Assembly: GCA_019914945.1 (NCBI GenBank)
Contig: CM034103.1
Coordinates: forward strand, 744,001-808,000
Direction: 5' to 3'
DNA length: 64,000 bases
Origin: Typha latifolia
Lineage: Eukaryota; Streptophyta; Magnoliopsida; Poales; Typhaceae
Part shown: piece by piece, positions 61,635 through 64,000 of the stretch
Numbering within the stretch: the first letter of the stretch is position 1
Layout of the letters: each line of letters begins with the position of its first letter
The notes under the pieces: generated by a model
Told to the model about the DNA's origin: nothing
Databases searched by the model: none
Seen by the model: the letters and a program-made list of their open reading frames with translations, nothing else
Program-made: the position numbers and the translations under genes

Positions 61635-64000
61635 ATGGCAATAGTCCTAGATGCCTTCATGACAAGGTGCATAACTTTGCTCACAAGCTTTGTTGATGGA
61701 GAAGCATGCGGAATCCTCGGTGTGCGGGACGACATCAGAAAGCTCCTGAAGACCATGGTGGATATCACCTCCAATCTTGAGTCCTCAGACTCAGGGAGGA
61801 TGAGGGCTGAGGATCCAGTGATCAATTCATGGGTGGTGCAGCTGAAAGATGCAATATATGAAGTCGATGATATCATTGACAGGTTGCTGATCGAGGGGCG
61901 GAGATTGGTCGATGCTCGCAGGTCGTCTTCGACGGTGGTACGCCGTTCTTTTAGCCTGTTCAAATGCTTTTCCTGCACAAAATTCCGCCATGAGATCGGT
62001 ATCGAAATTGTAAATCTAAATGATAGGCTGAAAGAGTTAGATGAGGCTAGATTTGAATTGCCTGATCTTATGCACACTGATCCATCCGTCGAAGAGATCA
62101 GACTAAATCATTGCCAGACTGGTACTGTGGAAGCTAGGAATGAGGCTGTTGGGGCTCAGATTGTGAAGGCTGAACATAGCCTTGTTCAATTGATTGCACG
62201 AGGAGGCAAGAAGAAAGTTGAGGTATTTGGGGTTGTTGGAATGGATGGAATTGGTAAGACTACTCTTGCTCGCAAGATATACAATGATGAAAAGATAATC
62301 GATAATTTCCCGATACGAGTTTGGATTTCCATGTCCAAGAAGTTATCAGAGATAGATCTGCTGAAGGAAATAATTACAAGTGCAGGAGGAAATTGCGGTG
62401 AGGCCGAGGGGAGCAAGGCTGAACTAGTTAATTGTCTTACCTCCACTCTTGTGAGAAGTTTCTTCATTGTCTTGGATGATGTTTGCAAGTCTGATGTATG
62501 GGGAGATTTGCTCAGGGATTCCTTGATAAACATAGTGGCTAGAGGTAGAATCTTGATCACTACGCGAGATATAAACATCACAAAAAAGATTAAGGCAAAC
62601 ATTCACCATGTTGATAGTATGGATGCTGACAGTGGCTGGGCTTTGCTATGTAAAGAAGTGTTTGCAGACTGTGAGGAGGACAAGATGTCTAGTCTAAAAG
62701 AAGTTGGCATTAAGATTGTCAAAAAATGCAACGGCCATCCCCTAGCGATCAAGGCCATCGCAGGAGTCCTTCGATCGAGAGAGAAGCGCAGGATTGAGTG
62801 GAAGAAAGTACTTGAACATGAATCATGGTCCATGAGGCAGTTTCATGAACTTCCAGTAGCACTATACCTGAGTTATGATGATTTGCATTCCAATCTCAAG
62901 CAGTGTTTCCTTTACTCTGCATTGTACCCTGAGGATTACCAGATGAACTGCTTTGATCTCGCTCGATATTGGATTGCTGAAGGTTTTATACCAGTGCAGA
63001 CTGATGCATTGCCGGAAGATCTAGCTGAAGAGTATCACAAGGAATTAATCAGAAGGAATCTTCTAGAGCTGGATCAGAGTAGCCAAGGCCAGACTTTGTG
63101 CAAAATGCATGATCTTATGCGCTCTTTTGCACAATTTTTGGTGGCAGATGAAAGCATTTTGATTGATGGTGGGCAAAGGTTTAACATGAGCCCTCTACCG
63201 AAGCCTCGGCGTGTGGCAATCTGCAATGCGGAGGCAAGTTCAGAAGTCGCCATCTCTGTTAAACAGCAGAGAAGCTTGAGAGCTCTACTGTTCTTCAGTA
63301 GTCCTAATATGAAGATAATTGAGAATGTACTGCTACTTCAGACAGTACCGCTGTTGAGAGTTCTGGAATTGAGCAACACATCAATAGAAACTCTTCCAAG
63401 CTCCATTGGAGATCTAATACACTTGAGGTACTTAAATCTTGATAGGACTAATATTAGAGAGCTACCGCCATTGATCGGATGCCTTGTTAATTTGCAAACT
63501 TTGAGTCTTGAAGATTGCCAGTACTTGCATAAGCTTCCAAAGTCAATTGCTTTGTTAGGTGAATTGCGGTGTCTTCGCCTCGCTAGAACTTCGTTGAGCT
63601 ATGTACCAAAGGGAGTAGGAAAAATGAAGCATCTTAACCATCTTGCGGGGTTCACAGTAGGCCATGATTTTAATCCAGTCGAGTACTCTGAGGGGTGTGA
63701 TTTAGATGAGTTGCAGTCTTTATCTGAATTGAGATATCTGCATGTGGAGAATCTGGAGAGAGCTAACTCAGGAGCTCTGGCACTAAGAAACAAACCCCTC
63801 CTTAGGGAGTTATACTTATGTGGAAGAACATCCTTGAAAGAAGAACAAGAACAAGAACAAGAAAAAGAAGAAGGAGAAGAAGAAAAAGAAGAAGGACAAG
63901 GACAACAGCAACAGCAACAAGAGCCACATCATTGCACGGAGGAAGAAATCTTAAGATGTGAGAAGATATGGAATGAGCTCTCTCCTCCACCAACCATACA
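61635..64000 (+). CDS. CC-NB-LRR (NLR) disease resistance-type protein, 3' end outside the window
   Basis: Intracellular immune receptor of the RGA-like CNL class: effector sensing leads to ADP/ATP exchange in the NB-ARC and cell-death signalling. The frame from ATG 61635 is open, without introns, for 788 codons to the window end. Order: an N-terminal coiled coil with an EDVID-like motif (YEVDDIIDRL); P-loop GMDGIGKTT (202-210); kinase-2 LDDV (280-283); RNBS-B GRILITTRD; GLPL variant GHPLAI; RNBS-D CFLYSALYPED; MHD motif MHDLM (491-495); then leucine-rich repeats such as LRVLELSNTSIETLP, LRYLNLDRTNIRELP and LQTLSLEDCQYLHKLP. P-loop, kinase-2 and MHD residues are all present, so it may be functional. 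Residues about 735-763 form an unusual Glu/Gln/Lys/Gly run inside the LRR region. The start ATG fits the family (MAIVLDAFMTRCITLL). Confidence 0.93.
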   Translation, partial: MAIVLDAFMTRCITLLTSFVDGEACGILGVRDDIRKLLKTMVDITSNLESSDSGRMRAEDPVINSWVVQLKDAIYEVDDIIDRLLIEGRRLVDARRSSSTVVRRSFSLFKCFSCTKFRHEIGIEIVNLNDRLKELDEARFELPDLMHTDPSVEEIRLNHCQTGTVEARNEAVGAQIVKAEHSLVQLIARGGKKKVEVFGVVGMDGIGKTTLARKIYNDEKIIDNFPIRVWISMSKKLSEIDLLKEIITSAGGNCGEAEGSKAELVNCLTSTLVRSFFIVLDDVCKSDVWGDLLRDSLINIVARGRILITTRDINITKKIKANIHHVDSMDADSGWALLCKEVFADCEEDKMSSLKEVGIKIVKKCNGHPLAIKAIAGVLRSREKRRIEWKKVLEHESWSMRQFHELPVALYLSYDDLHSNLKQCFLYSALYPEDYQMNCFDLARYWIAEGFIPVQTDALPEDLAEEYHKELIRRNLLELDQSSQGQTLCKMHDLMRSFAQFLVADESILIDGGQRFNMSPLPKPRRVAICNAEASSEVAISVKQQRSLRALLFFSSPNMKIIENVLLLQTVPLLRVLELSNTSIETLPSSIGDLIHLRYLNLDRTNIRELPPLIGCLVNLQTLSLEDCQYLHKLPKSIALLGELRCLRLARTSLSYVPKGVGKMKHLNHLAGFTVGHDFNPVEYSEGCDLDELQSLSELRYLHVENLERANSGALALRNKPLLRELYLCGRTSLKEEQEQEQEKEEGEEEKEEGQGQQQQQQEPHHCTEEEILRCEKIWNELSPPPTI

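Noticed and set aside
1..64000. CRISPR arrays, operons, riboswitches, rRNA genes or an organelle insertion
   Set aside because: No regularly spaced repeats, no polycistronic layout and no recognisable rRNA or plastid/mitochondrial gene sequence; all genes are intron-bearing nuclear genes or single plant nuclear exons.

Overview
This window is plant nuclear DNA. Genes are split by many GT-AG introns, intergenic stretches are AT-rich, MITE-like elements and CT/AT microsatellites are scattered through it, and every recognisable protein belongs to a plant family (P-class PPR, Furry/PAG1 ARM-repeat giant, remorin, CCCH zinc finger, CC-NB-LRR, chloroplast DUF177). GC-rich first exons and the overall protein flavour suggest a monocot, probably not a grass, but the species cannot be fixed from the sequence alone. 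No operon-like cluster and no obvious new molecular system is present; the region looks like an ordinary gene-rich euchromatic segment.

Layout. 1-2241 (+): 3' end of an unrecognised conserved gene. 3614-8241 (-): eIF4A-III-type DEAD-box helicase, eight exons, 404 aa. 9197-10042 (-): a four-exon 3' gene fragment without a visible 5' end. 10326-13123 (-): two-exon P-class PPR protein (882 aa), divergent from 13378-17135 (+), a zinc-knuckle TIPIN/Swi3 homologue. 17136-19000: repeats, including an 823-bp MITE with TTA target duplications. 20072-20578 (+): RraA-like / HMG-aldolase-like protein with a spliced 5' leader. 21630-39681 (+): a 17-exon Furry/PAG1 (cell morphogenesis) gene of 2156 aa. 42358-45546 (+): remorin, interrupted by one extra base. 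46930-51941 (+): CCCH zinc-finger protein (716 aa). 52785-53033 (-): small SURP-like ORF. 53647-55505 (-): chloroplast YCED/DUF177 homologue, head-to-head with 56044-59541 (+), a conserved plant protein ending in a zinc ribbon. 61635-64000 (+): CC-NB-LRR resistance-type gene, open at the window edge.

Exon borders were derived by hand from splice-site consensus plus reading-phase bookkeeping. For eIF4A-III, PPR, TIPIN, Furry, CCCH, DUF177 and the zinc-ribbon gene the exon lengths close exactly in frame, so those models are strong. The genes do not form one pathway: they cover mRNA surveillance (eIF4A-III), organelle RNA (PPR, YCED), replication-fork protection (TIPIN), polarity/cytoskeleton (Furry, remorin at the membrane) and immunity (NLR). 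The most informative oddities are two GC-AG introns, the remorin frameshift, the orphan exon chain, two tandem duplications in one Furry intron, and a Glu/Gln-rich insertion in the NLR.
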